64,000 nt of DNA from Mallotus nudiflorus. Lineage: Eukaryota; Streptophyta; Magnoliopsida; Malpighiales; Euphorbiaceae. Positions within the stretch are counted from its first letter, which is position 1, and the number at the start of each line of letters is the position of its first letter. The stretch lies in assembly GCA_947683625.1 (NCBI GenBank), contig CANTUR010000009.1, forward strand, positions 2,617,501-2,681,500, in the 5' to 3' direction. Positions 22,401 through 37,745 of this stretch are shown one piece after another. The notes below the pieces were generated by a model. It was not told the origin of the DNA and did no database searches. It saw only the letters and a program-made list of their open reading frames with translations. The position numbers and the translations under genes are program-made.

Positions 22401-23040
22401 AGATACGATCACTGGGCACAACATCAATACATAATTCTATCTGTCTATCTTGCGATAATCCAAGTAACTCCTCTAGAAAAACATCTGAGAACTCACGTAG
22501 TACCCTTTCCACTAATCCCATTTTTGCTTAAACATCTCTAACTATACCTAGATAACCTTAACACCCTCTACTAAGCATCTTCCTAGCTGTAATAGCATAA
22601 ATAAGGTTGCGAGACATAGAACTCTCATTACCTCTAAATCTGAATTCTTCTTCACTTGGAATTCTAAAAATTACTTCTTTCACTTGACAGTCCACAAAAG
22701 CATAATATTAGGACAACCAATCCATTTCTAGAATTACATCAAACTCAATCACATCCAGAAGGACCAAGTTTGCCAACAACTCTCTACCTTCAACCAACAT
22801 AGGACAAAATGGAAAGAAGATGTCTATTTCCAACTCATCACTAAGCAGAGTCAAAATAGACAAAGGAAAACTCATCATGAGATGATGATAAGCCATTTTT
22901 GAAGCAAACAAAGGAGATACGAAAGAATACATAGCACCCAGATCAAATAAAACTATAGCCTCAAAATAATAGATTAGAATAATACTTGCTACCATTGCAT
23001 TGGATGTCTGTGCATCCTGAGGAGTCAATGTAAAGACCCT
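22401..23040 (-). pseudogene. Element E protease (retropepsin-like)
   Basis: Minus frame 22708-23028 gives VLFDLGAMYSFVSPLFASKM and LLDVIEFDVILEMDWLS. The active-site triplet D-S-G reads D-L-G here, so it would be inactive. 22401-22707 is the linker toward RT. Confidence 0.78.
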
Positions 23041-24545
23041 AGCTTGTCCACATCTTAACTACTACGATGTGAACAGCTGAGTATGTCCTCTACTTTGGCC
23101 CTACTGACTCGCAAACTAAGTCGGTCGCTACTGAGGGTACATGGGTGCCTAATATTGCTGAGGCACTTGCTGTAAAGGCTAGACAACCGAAGGTGAAGAT
23201 CCTTGAGCAAAGGATGACTGGAATCCATAGTTCGAATAGGCTCTAGTAAAGTGTCCAAACTGACCACATATGAAACACACTCCTGGAATTAAATGATAAA
23301 GACCCTGATGCACTCGCCCATATATGGCACACGCACTAGCTCCAGACCTAGAACTGCCATGTTTGGAGCTCTGTCCACTATTGCTATTGGCACTACCACC
23401 AAATCTAATCGCCCTACTACTTCTATGATCCTCAGCAAAATGGTGCCTACTAGTCCGATTTGCTCTGAACTGTCTGCTCTACTGAGAAGAACCTACTGAC
23501 TAAGTACTCATGTTGCCTATCTGAAACACTGGCTACTGCACCCTCTAAACAAGTCTGATAATGCCACTATCATTAAAAAAATAGGTATGGTGCCATGTCA
23601 GATATATCTCCGCTTTAGCTGTCTCGCCTCCTCTATAACACTCTCCAAACTATGACCCTCTAGTTGAATGCCAATATAAGCTGCCCCTAACCTAGTCACA
23701 TATAACTCAACTGCTCTGGCATCATCTTACCTCAATCCTCAGCATGTCTCATCAATCTGTAGAACTCTCGAGTATAGTCCTCAACTGATTGATCTCTCCT
23801 GTCGATATTAAGCAGTTGCCATTTATAGTTCTCTCTCATAGATGAAGGATAGAATAATCTCATAAACTACTTCTTAAAACCCAAGTCATTATGATCATAA
23901 AGGGCTATATGGACTGCATAAATCAGTCTTGAGCTACCGCTGAGATGGATAACTCTACAATCATAATCCGCTGATAATCAGAATACCCTAATCTAGTCCT
24001 AAACTCAATGGTGTTAATAAAATCTAGTGCGTCTCTAGTACCATCAAAATGAACTCGTCCAACCTTGGAGTATAATAATGCAGCATCTGCATCAGACATC
24101 TCCTTATTCTGTTGCTAAAGAATCTGTTGCACTATGGGCATCACCTGATTAGGAGCTGCCAAGCCATGATTAATACCTACCATGCTAGCTATAAAAGTTG
24201 TAGGATCCTCTGTTGGAATCTCAAGCTCTAGCTAAGGCTGTTCTTGCCTTTGAGCTGCTGCTGCTACTCTAGCTCTGCCCTTACCTCTACCTCTAGGTCG
24301 AGGGGTAAGAGGAAGAATCTCATCCTGAAATGACTGTTCACCATCATCATGCTCTGCATCATTAGCAAGGCATTCTGAGCATGCCTCATTCTGAAAAGAC
24401 AAGAAAACCCAAATTAAAAAAAAATAGAATGCAGACACAAAATTAGAATCCTTAGGATAAGAAATCAATAAGTGATAGTTAACAGCCTAAGTACCGCAAT
24501 AACATGAGAAAAGACAAACATCGATAGTCAAAAGCATGAAAAATA
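23041..24545 (-). pseudogene. Element E gag with zinc knuckle
   Basis: At about 23241-23285 minus reads CFICGQFGHFTRAY: a CX2CX4HX4C knuckle in which the last Cys is Tyr. The middle (23500-24230) aligns with Ty3 capsid by position only. The N-terminal frame 24232-24468 has an acidic patch then a basic run PRPRGRGKGRARVAAAAQ. Gag would coat the RNA; this copy is broken. Confidence 0.75.
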
Positions 24546-24552
24546 AGCTAAA

Positions 24553-24564
24553 GCTCTGATACCA
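24553..24564 (-). promoter_or_regulatory. Primer-binding site of element E (initiator tRNA-Met type)
   Basis: Minus strand TGGTATCAGAGC, a perfect match to the usual initiator-Met primer site, four bases from the LTR edge. Confidence 0.85.
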
Positions 24565-24568
24565 ACTT

Positions 24569-27572
<3,004 letters not shown>

Positions 27573-27577
27573 ATAAT

Positions 27578-28250
27578 ACCTAGCTAAACCTAGAAAACTC
27601 TGAATCTTTGTGTCTGTCGTCGGTCTAGGCCACTCAGACATTGCCTCATTCTTTTGTGGATCAACATGAATACCATCTTTAGACACTACATGTCCAAGAA
27701 ATGCAACACTCTCTAACCAGAAATCACACTTTGAGAATTTAACATAAAGCTGATGTTCTCTCAATGTTTATAGTATTGTCCTCAAGTGATATACTTGCTG
27801 CTCTATGCTTTTCGAATACACTAGTACATCATCAATGAAGACTACCGCAAACTAATCCATAAATGGTCTGAATACCTTATTCATCAGATCCATAAAAGCA
27901 GCTAGTGCATTAGTCAACCCGAACGACATTACCAAAAACTCATAGTGGCTATATCGAGTATGGAATGTCATTTTAGGAACATCGTCTTCATTGATCCATA
28001 ACTGATAAAAACCCGACCTCAAGTCAATCTTAGAAAAGAACTATTCACCTTGAAGTTGATCAAATAGATCATCTATCCTTGGAAGAGGATACTTATTCTT
28101 CACTGTCACCTTATTCAGCTCTCTATAATTTATGCACAGTCTCAATGTACCATCCTTTTTCTTAACAAACAGGACTGGTGCACCCTAAGGAGAAAAACTA
28201 GGTATAATGAAATCCTTATCCAACAAATCCTGTAATTGCACCTTCAATTT
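27578..28250 (-). pseudogene. Element B reverse transcriptase, downstream piece
   Basis: Continues the gene cut at 14535. Minus 27578-27764 has AFLGHVVSKDGIHVDPQ, then FLGLARYY at the E insertion point. The active-site block is near 27810-27850, and the first catalytic region near 27990-28050. Stops and shifts present. Confidence 0.82.
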
Positions 28251-28905
28251 TTTAAATTCTGTAGGAGCCATTCTATAGGGCGGCATTAAAATAGGAGTTA
28301 TACCTAGAACCACACCTATACAGAACTTGATCTCTCTGTAAGGTGGTAAACCTGGTAACTCCTTAGGAAAAACATTAGAAAGCTCATAGGCAATAGGAAC
28401 ATTTATGAGAGACAACTTCTCCACTGAAGTATCTTTAACAATTGTCAAGTATCCCTAATAACCCTTTCCTTAGCATCTTCCTAGCTGTGATAGCAAAAAT
28501 GAGATTCTGAGGTGCAAAACTTTTATCACCCATAAACTTAAACTCTTCTTCATCCAAAATTCTAAAAATCACCTCTTTACTCCGACAATCCTCAACGGCA
28601 TAATGTTGTGGCAACTAATGCATACCAAGGATTACATTGAACTCCATCACATCCAATAATACTAATTCCACTGGCAATTCTCTGACTCCCACTAACACCG
28701 AACAACTAAAAAGAATAATGTCGGTGTCTAACGAATTGTTTAGAGGAGTGGCAATAGATAAAGAAAAAGCCATCCTCAAAGCTTGCCAATATGACTTTAA
28801 AGTAAAAATTGGGGACACGAAAGAATGTGTGGCATTCAGATCAATTAAAACTTGAGCATCCAAGGCTAGTCCCTCAACAGATAGCTTGACAATCATGATC
28901 CTCTA
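28251..28905 (-). pseudogene. Element B protease and protease-RT linker
   Basis: Minus frame 28185-28448: VFPKELPGLPPYREIKFCIG and YRMAPTEFKKLKVQL (linker). Frame 28615-28896: VLIDLNATHSFVSP, where the active-site D-S-G is D-L-N, then LLDVMEFNVILGM. Inactive. Confidence 0.8.
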
Positions 28906-29449
28906 ATACTTAGTGTGAGCAGGTCGAGTCCTCATCTTAATGGCATGTAGAAAATCTAAAGGGTCTGAAGTCCCATCAAAAGCTATATGGCCAGCCTGGC
29001 ATAGAACAATGCTGCCTCAAGGTTAGACATACCCTATTGATAAACAGGCTGCATCTGCGGTGCAACTAGAGGTATCACAGCTTCCTTAAACTTTGGCTCT
29101 ATAGGTTCCTCATCCTGTAGCTCTCTCTACCAACAACGACCAGTCAATCCTTGAGGTCTACCTCTGCCTCTACGCCTGGCTGGCGACTTTGCAGGTAAAA
29201 CCTCATCCTAAAAGGACTCATCATCCTCCACCTCAATGATCGGTAGAGTGACATGCGCTCGCCTCCTCATTCTAAAAAATAAGAACCAATAAGATATAGA
29301 AAAAATAGACAATAGACAAACAACCTAACGATTACGTGGAATTCTAAATCAAGGAAACTTATTAAAGACATAATCAAACCTAATTTACTGTAATAGTTCA
29401 AAGAAAAGAAAACTCTGACAACCTAGGTCCATAACACTAATAACCTAGG
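28906..29449 (-). pseudogene. Element B gag, N-terminal remnant after deletion
   Basis: Only about 0.5 kb separates the protease from the primer site, against about 1.5 kb in element E. The knuckle and part of the capsid are missing. A basic stretch near 29150-29200 (TCTACCTCTGCCTCT on plus) aligns with the Arg/Gly-rich start of gag. Confidence 0.65.
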
Positions 29450-29461
29450 GCTCTGATACTA
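29450..29461 (-). promoter_or_regulatory. Primer-binding site of element B
   Basis: Minus TAGTATCAGAGC, one mismatch from the initiator-Met site, four bases from the LTR. Confidence 0.75.
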
Positions 29462-29465
29462 ACAT

Positions 29466-32383
29466 TGTCATAACCTAAATCAGGAGTTATGATCAACACT
29501 AGGAAATGAGAATTCTTTCTAATTCAGAACCCATAGCAAGCCTTATAAAAATAAAACACATGAAATAAATAAATAAAAATATGCTAGAATTAAAACTTAA
29601 ATAGATATAAAAATAAATACTTAAATGTCATATCATAATAAAAATATTCATACAATATTCTGATACTAAAATCTCAAAATCCAAAATAACACAGTACTAA
29701 TACAATAATGTTACTACTGCAGTCTCTAGAATACAACAAGATTTCAAATAATAAATTTACATAATCTAGCCGAGGTTGAAGATGACAGGTGAAGAGGTCT
29801 ACTACTGATGTCTCAAGAAGAATCTCCTAAAAAATATTGAGGGGAGTCAAACCTCACTGAGTGAATTATTATAATATATATACATGCAAACTAAAGTCAT
29901 ATACAGTCAAGCATCAGTATAATAATATACATATACAAGCATTTCACATAGATGCTAAAATATGCTTTATATATATATATGCAGAAAACATTTATTTAAG
30001 TGAAGGATCAAATAGAACCTAACATATTTGCAACCTCAAACAAAATTTCTCACTAGCCATTTATGCTCACTTAATTCCAAAGTAATTCTCTTATTCCATT
30101 TTGGACAGTAGATTGGCCCGAGACACTAAGTCAACTAAGCTCTCGCAATCTCACTGTTAATGTGATTGGCCCTAAGACACTAGGTCAACCGAGCTCCCGC
30201 AATCACACTACTCAATCACTGAAATTCTCAATACTCAATCAATCAAATTTCACCTCAAATGATTTCATAAACTCAACTCTAAATCTATCGCACTGGTATG
30301 TACACAGTCCTAGTGCAGCCCATTAGGTAGCACGTTCTATCGATATCCTTTAAATAAAATCGTATATTTATAGAAAATAATTAAATGTACAATTAAAATA
30401 TAATGGCATCCAATGTAGAAGAATATACCAGAAATATATCAAACATATACTAAAAATATTTCAATTACATGCCACATATATAACAAAATAAACCATGAAT
30501 ATGCCAAAAATATATGATGAGTATGTGTCAAAGTATACTAAATATATATACACCAAAGCATACTAACATATATATGTCAAATATATACAAAATATATATT
30601 AAAAACATACTAAGCATATATGTCACATTTATATCACATATACTAAAAATATACTAAATCATTTAATAAAATAATTAATGTTTAAATGCATTATGGAAAT
30701 ATGAAAGTTCATATTCATGCATCCTATATGCAATGTATATATAAAATAATAACTTACAAGTTTGCGCTCCTCGAGACAAACTCGATGGGCCTGGTCTGAT
30801 AGGCCTCAATCTTTGCGCAACTAGAAAAATAAATAATAACAAGTATCAGAATAAATTTCTAACTTATACTTCTAAGAATTCTAAAAGAAGACTCAATCTA
30901 AGAATTAAAACTCAGCTAAAATACAAAAACTCAGGATCGACCTGATGTCACGTTTTACGATAATTTTACCAAAATTTTGGTAGTCTCCTCTATAAAATGG
31001 ATATCTCTCTATTGAAAGTAGAGTCGATCTTGCAAGAAAATACACTTCTATATTCACAATAGCACAACACCTCAAGTTAGGACCCTAAACTGCACAAATT
31101 CCTAACCAAGATTCACAATTCACAATAAATCAATATTAAATAATAAATATAATAAAAAATCACTAAATTCCATAAATATCAATAAAATACCAAAGTACAA
31201 TTTATTTAAATAACAAAAACATTAAATATAATTATTTTCACATTAACTAAATAAAATCTCAAATAAATTATATAATATTTATAAAATCCGATTTTTCAAA
31301 TATCCGACATAAAATAGTAAAATTCACAATTAATTGCTTAAATAGTTTAAATATATAATAAAAATAGTTAAAAACTCATTTAATCACAAAAATAGTATAT
31401 AAAATTATTATTTGAATATATTTTCAAAAATTATTATTAAATAGTAAATAATTCATAAAAATTACTTTAATACTATTTATTATTCTAAAATTATTTAAAA
31501 CATATTATTTAACTATAATTTCAATAAAAATACATATTTTACCCATAAATCTAAAAATCACATAATACTAAATATTATTCAAAGATTAACCAAAATTACT
31601 TAAAATTATTTTCTCACTTCTAAATTTAATAACTTAAATTAACTATACTAATTAACCTAATTTTCCATAACAAACATGTAAAACTCATAATAAATAAAAA
31701 TTCATTTAATTATTAAAAAATTCAATAATTACCCATAATTCAAATAAATTCAGAAAAATAACCTAAAAATATATTTAGGAAGCTTAAGTTTCATGCATCA
31801 ACACTTCTAAAGAACTATTCAAGAAACATTCAAACTCAAGCTAAAAAAAATACAAACCCTAAATGACATAAACTAAATTTAGAGATTTCTAACTAACCGG
31901 ACGTCATAGAGTTGAAACAAGTTGAGAATCAAGAAGTACATGTTGAGAGGAGTCTAACAAGCCCAAAAACACGAGCTAAATCGACCAAAAATTCGTCGGA
32001 GCTACAGTAGCTACCTCATGGTTACACTCAGTTTCCTGTGACTGGAGGCTTTTAAGCGGCAGTGGGAAGGGAGAGGGAGGAAGGTGACAAGCTTGGGTGG
32101 TGGCTAGTGAAGCTTGGATGGTGGATGGGTGGCGTTGCAATGGCGGGAGTAGTAGGTGGAAGAAGCAAAAGAAGAAGAAAAAGAAAAAAAAGAAAAGAAA
32201 AGGAAAAGAGGGAGAGAGAAAACAAGTTGATCGGATTTTTTAACACTCTTTTCTTTATATATATATATATATATATATAAACTAATATCCCAACATGTGT
32301 ATACATATACATCACAATACACATACACACTATGCATATTATACACTAACAATAATAATAACCCTAATAAAATAATAATAACA

Positions 32384-32453
<70 letters not shown>

Positions 32454-32625
32454 TTTTTAAATAATAAAACTTCCAAATAAATTTCTTTACACAAAATAAA
32501 ATATTTAACGTAAAATAAATGAATATTATTCACAAATAATGATAATATATAAATAAAATTAAAATATTATTAACACTGCATATCTCAAAATAATTTAAAA
32601 TAATTTAAAATATCGGGTCATTATA
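29466..32625 (-). repeat. Element B right (5') LTR
   Basis: 3160 bp, TGTCATAACC to GGGTCATTATA. Same subfamily as the LTR of element G. It has two copies of a GACACTAGGTCAACCGAGCTC-type unit (about 30115-30215; shown shortened), the conserved block (30930-31120), TA and AAT tracts (32256-32279; 32385-32452) and a GA-rich run (32160-32220). Confidence 0.85.
32385..32452. repeat. (AAT)n microsatellite in element B right LTR
   Basis: AAT units, about 68 bp, 100 bp after a TA tract (32256-32279): the same order as in the E LTRs. Confidence 0.95.
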
Positions 32626-32630
32626 CTACC

Positions 32631-33222
32631 GATTCCCGAGAGAAAAGCATCAACCAAGCTACCAACCGCAGTCAAATCACTTAAACCAATATTTATTGGT
32701 GGTTCGCGAGAGCAAAGCATCACCGAACCATATATATAATCTCACAAAATCATGCCCGAGAGCAAAGCATCATCGAGCCTTATAACTACCAACACTCACT
32801 CTCAATCCTACCGGTGCGCACACGATCCTGATGAAACCCATAAGGTAGCCCATTCTATTGTAGTTTATTTAAAATTAAATAAATATAAATAAACAAGAAA
32901 GATTACAATAAAAATAAAATAAAATAAAATTTACTATTCATGTGAAAATTTAATATAAACATGCTAATATAACTATCACAATAATAGGATAATTCAAATT
33001 TAATAAATATTCATATAATAATATAATTCTTTAATAAATTCTCCTATTCATCAAAATTAACCAATTTATATGTATACATGCATATTTCCTTATACATAAT
33101 TTAATTATTAACTTATCAGTTGAATGCGTTCCTCTAAAAAGACTAGACTGTCCTGGTCATATAGGCCTTGGTCTTAGCGCAACTATAGAAAATAAATAAC
33201 AATAAATATTAGAATTGAATAC
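32631..33222 (-). repeat. Complex A LTR L2, part 2 of 3
   Basis: Resumes at GATTCCCGAGAG after the CTACC duplication (32626-32630). Carries the GAGCAAAGCATCACC-type units. Ends in AATAC (33218-33222), the target duplication of element C. Confidence 0.85.
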
Positions 33223-35579
33223 TGTAGACGACAGGGTTTAACGCGCGTCCAAGATTTTAGCAACCACGATACTGTTTGAGCTTAGGGCTCTAAAGAACAC
33301 ACTAACCAATGTCACAAAGACATGGCGTGGAGATGAGGAGTCACCACCCATGGTAATAACTATGACAAATTGAAAAGGTGGTACTCGATTCCTTAAAAGA
33401 AAGCTAGCACCACAACCAAGAGATTCTGGATACGGAGTACCAACTTCTTTCAGTCTTGTGTTCTTTTAGAATTACTTTATGAATTATTATATTGTCCATT
33501 ATTTACATACAATTTCATATAAACCTTTATTCTAGCAATTAACTCCAAGGCAAACTAGTCATGAAAACTACAAGTAAATAATGCATTCAATACAATCCCT
33601 AAGTTAGTCTAATTTACATCGATTTTAATTAAATGAGCTAAATCTACATGTTTTTAATAAGTGAACCTAAAGGGCCTAACTCCTTTTAATTTTAATTAAA
33701 TAAACCTACGTCCATTTATTTTAATTCTAAAAATGGGCCTAAATTTATAAATTATGAAGTATTTAAATCAATGGGTCTAATTCTACGTGTTTTAATTCTA
33801 AGGTGATCTTAAATCTACAAATTATGAAAAAGGATTAAATTAAATGAGCTAAGTCTAATTAATTTTATTAAATTAAGTGGGTCTATGTCTAATTTACTAA
33901 ATGAGCATAAGTTATCTTTACCCTAAAAATCTAATTAATTATGGACCAAAAATGCATTTTAATTAATCAAACCTAATCTTAATTAAATTAGTAAAATTAT
34001 GAATAAAGTAAATCTAATTATCAAACCTAAAAAAATCCTAAATTTATTTAAGTGGGTTAGAATCTAATATGGGCTTAAGGTGCAAAACACGTAAAAATAA
34101 ATAAACAAGCCCAAAACCAAATAAAACATATTAAAACAATTAAATTGAAGATCAAACAACCAATTAATAATTCCTCCTAAAATCCTAATTAACATGCAAT
34201 CCTAAATTAATATACTTCCTCCATTGATTTTAATTAATTATCCAATTGAAACCCTAACTTTACTAACCAATTAATCAATATAAACATGCAAACACAAACA
34301 TAATTCCAATATTCCCACTATTGGAGCTATTACAATAATTCATAGAAAATAATAATAAAAATAATTAATACAGCCCAAAAATATAAATAAAATAAAGCAA
34401 TAAATAAAAAATAAAAACCCTAAAAACTATGTCTCTTCAAGATCTTATCCACGGCATTCCATGGACTTCTCATGGATTCAATCCTCCAAACATGATGATC
34501 ATGTATTTTTCTCCATAATCACCATTAAAAAAAAGAAAAAAAATTACGATTAGTGAATAAATTATAATAATACCTCAAATAAAAGAACAATCAATAAAAA
34601 AAAAGAAAAAAAAAGAAGAATATGGAGAAGATGATGCTTATGAATGATTTAATAGAGTGCTCCTTAGATTTTGTAAAATCACCATTCTTGATAGGTTTTC
34701 GAATCTTTTTCTTCAAAAATCCTCCAAAGATCTTCAATTAATCAATTAAACAAAAGGGAATTTTGTAGAGAATCTTTTTTCTTTTAAAAAAATAACAAAA
34801 GAAAAGAATCTAGAATGCTCTTTCTAAGAAAAATCAACCAAAAGCAATTTGGAGTATAGAAAAATATTAATCAACAAAAACTATGAATAAAATATATTGC
34901 TGCCCCCTCCAAAGTCCCCTCTCTAGGATCTAAATCGCCCTTTTTATAGTAAAACCACACAAAAAACCCTAGTTTCTGTGTCTGCAGGATTTTACTCCTG
35001 AAAGGATTCTATTTCTTTAAAAATTAGATAAATACGAAACATAATTTTAAGAAAATTTTTGGACCAATCAGAATATAGAAAAAAGCATTTTATATTTTCT
35101 GAAAATTCCAAAAAATAGACGGAATAAGTCTAATTCCGACCGAAATTGCGTAATTTCGATCGAAATTACACAATTATGATTGGAATTAGTGTAATTTTGA
35201 TCGGAATTACATAATTTCAATCCCAGAATTACATAATTTTGATTGAAATTATGTAATTTCGATCCCGGAATTACATAATTTCGATTGAAATTATGTAATT
35301 TCAATCAGAATTACATAAATCCAATCAAAATTATAAAATTTTGACCATTTTTTTAACTTTTAATTATAAAAAGACCCCTGAAAGAATTTAAGTTTTACAA
35401 TTACTCCTTAAAAAATATTACATTTTAGTCCTTTAAAACATTAAATCTTTTCTTTGAAAAAATGTGATCAGAACCTTGAAGTTCCAAAGTTCAAGTATCA
35501 AAGAATTATTCATGACATTTTCATCATTGGAGTCTTTTGTCACATTCATAACTCATTATCTCGAAATTGGGTGCTTACA
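33223..35579 (-). repeat. Element C left (3') LTR
   Basis: 2357 bp, same lineage as H (57440-59520), starting TGTAGACGACAGGG and ending GGGTGCTTACA. Contains a GGGCCTAA/TCTAATT-rich zone (33650-34080) shared with H, and a 20-bp palindromic array (35140-35345). Confidence 0.85.
35140..35345. repeat. 20-bp palindromic tandem array in LTR C
   Basis: About ten units of 20-22 bp of the type CGAAATTGCGTAATTTCGAT, each close to self-complementary. The minus frame 35068-35304 shows the repeat as Lys/Leu-His-Asn-Phe-Asn runs; this is not a gene. Confidence 0.85.
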
Positions 35580-35592
35580 GTTGCCCTCCTTT
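35580..35592 (-). promoter_or_regulatory. Polypurine tract of element C
   Basis: Minus AAAGGAGGGCAAC directly inside the left LTR. Confidence 0.6.
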
Positions 35593-35699
35593 ATCATTGT
35601 TTGCTTAACAAATTGTGACAAAGCAAACTAGCACTCAATTTCTAAATTGAAAGTTAGGATACTTACCTATGCTTCATGAAGAGTTTGCTTATGAACTTG

Positions 35700-36180
35700 C
35701 TATACTCAGATGTACAACATTTATAACGACATATCAAACTCGGTCATATGATATTGACTATACTCGATCATATAGTCTTATGTGAAAGGGACACATTGCA
35801 CTCGATTGTACAATGTGGACTATACTCAGATGTATAGTCTAAATGAAAGGATACACCACACTCGGTCGTATGATGTTGATTGAAAATACATTATACTCGA
35901 TCATATAATGCCGACTATACTTAGTTATATGGTCTGATTTAAAATGATAAATTGCACTCAGTCGTACAATGTTGACTACACTCGGTCATATAGTTTGATT
36001 TGAAAAGATACATTACACTCGGTTGTATGATGTTGATTATACTCGGTTGTCTAATCTTGATTGAAAATACATTGTACTCGGTCGTACAATGCCAACTACA
36101 CTCGATCGTATAGTCTTGATTGAAAAGATGCATCACACTCGGTTGTGTGATGCTAATTATACTTGGTCGTATAATCTTGA
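35700..36180. repeat. Tandem array 1 of element C: 60-bp units, two hairpins per unit
   Basis: About eight units of 60 bp. Each half-unit is an inverted repeat around a six-base loop, mostly TCGGTC. Perfect stems: 35818-35839 (GACTATAC / GTATAGTC, loop TCAGAT), 36070-36091 (CATTGTAC / GTACAATG), 36130-36153 (GCATCACAC / GTGTGATGC, loop TCGGTT) and 36156-36175 (ATTATAC / GTATAAT, loop TTGGTC). Stem sequences differ between units while pairing is kept. Other units carry one or two C/A mismatches. Confidence 0.85.
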
Positions 36181-36185
36181 ATTCT

Positions 36186-36900
36186 CTTATACAATTATGC
36201 TGCAATCCTTTCATTGCTCACTGATGATGTTGCAATCTATAATTGCTCACGATTAGTTGCAACCCTTTTGTTGCTCACTGATGATATTGTAGTCCATAAC
36301 TGTTCATGATTAACTGCAACCCTTTTATTGCCCATTGATGATGCTATAATCCATAATTGCTCATGATTAGCTGTAACCCTTTCATTAGTCATTAATGATG
36401 CTACAATCCATAATTGCATGCGATTAGCTACAACCCTTTCATTGCTCACTGATGATGCTATAATTTATAATTGCTCGCGATTAGCTATAACTCTTTTATT
36501 GCTCACCAATGATGCTACAATCCATAATTACTCATGATTAGCTATAACCCTTTCATTGCTCACTGATGATAATGCTACAGTCCATAACTGCTCACAAATT
36601 AACTGCAATCCTTTCATTGCTCGCCTTTGATAATTCTACAGTCCATAACTACTTATTGATTTTAATTAATTGCAACCCTCTCGTTGCTCACCTTTAATGC
36701 TGCAATCCATAATTACTTACAAATTGACTGCAATCCTTTCATTGCTCGCCTTTGATAATGCTACAATCTATAACTACTCAAGATTAGTTGCAACCCTTTC
36801 ATTGCTCACTGATGATGCTGCAGTCCACAAATGCTCGTGATTAGCTATAACCCTTTTATTGCTCATTGATGATGTTGCAATCCATAATTGCTCATAATTT
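36186..36900. repeat. Tandem array 2 of element C: about 57-bp units
   Basis: About twelve imperfect copies built on GCAACCCTTTCATTGCTCAC, GATGATGCTGCAATCCATAA and TTGCTC(A/G)CGATTA. On the minus (element-sense) strand 36237-36449 stays open as four 19-residue repeats of the type NERVxANHEQLWIIASS. Most other copies have stops. Confidence 0.85.
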
Positions 36901-37410
36901 TCATCTTTGGTTGTTTAAGTCGAATGCTTTGATTTCTTTATGTTGACTAACTTTGAATTTTGCTATGTTGATTGATTAGAATTTCTCTACTGATTGATTT
37001 CAATTTCGTTGTGCTAACCATCTCTACAAGTTGGGAGCACTTTCTTCTGGATTTATAATTCCTATAGACTTATTGAAGTTAGTTTCAATCATGATGAATG
37101 CACAAAAGTACCTTATAGTGTTGAAAATTTATGAGAAAATTCATCACCTTTTCACGAGATAGCGTGCACTCAACGAATCTCACTATTTTTAATTTTCATA
37201 AATATCATTTATTCACCATTTGCAAAGGTCATAGGCATCATTAACCATCTTACACTAAGAGCATATCTTTTAGTAAGTGAAGAGCTTACTTCCACACTTA
37301 ATTTTAAGGAGAATTTGCTAAACAAAAATTATGAAAATTGAGCATAAAAAGATTGAATTATGAGTATCAAAATAGTCTTTAAGTTATTTTTATGCTTTGC
37401 TTCCTTATTT
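36901..37410. other. Element C interior, no gene seen
   Basis: Noncoding retroelement DNA between arrays 2 and 3. No domain or boundary recognised. Confidence 0.5.
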
Positions 37411-37745
37411 GAGTATTCCCCCACCTTTCTCATATTACTCAGCATGGATACCATTGGAAAGGTCCTTTGGATACTTATACTCATATAGGGCATTTGAGTA
37501 AATAGAGTAATTTTAGCATGGTCCTCTTTTAGTATTCCTCTGCCTTTCTTATATTACTCAGCATGGATACCGTCAGAGGTTTTATGTTGATACTCTTAGT
37601 CATTTTAAGCATTGGAGTAAATTATGCTTGCTCTTATTTTGATTCTCCTTTTAGTGTTCCCCTGCCTTTCTCGTATTACTCAGTGTGGGCATCGTTAAGG
37701 GATTTTGTACTCATACTCATTTTTTAGCATTAGAGTAGAATATAT
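37411..37745. repeat. Tandem array 3 of element C: three units of about 125 bp
   Basis: Three diverged units, each opening AGTATTCC(C/T)(C/T)(C/T)(A/G)CCTTTCT and containing ATTACTCAGCATGG. They start near 37411, 37533 and 37657. Confidence 0.8.

Noticed and set aside
24553..24564. tRNA-Met-like sequence
   Set aside because: Only the 12-bp primer-binding complement is present, with no tRNA fold. The same holds at the other primer sites.
35700..36900. CRISPR array
   Set aside because: Repeats are tandem without unique spacers, inside a plant retroelement.
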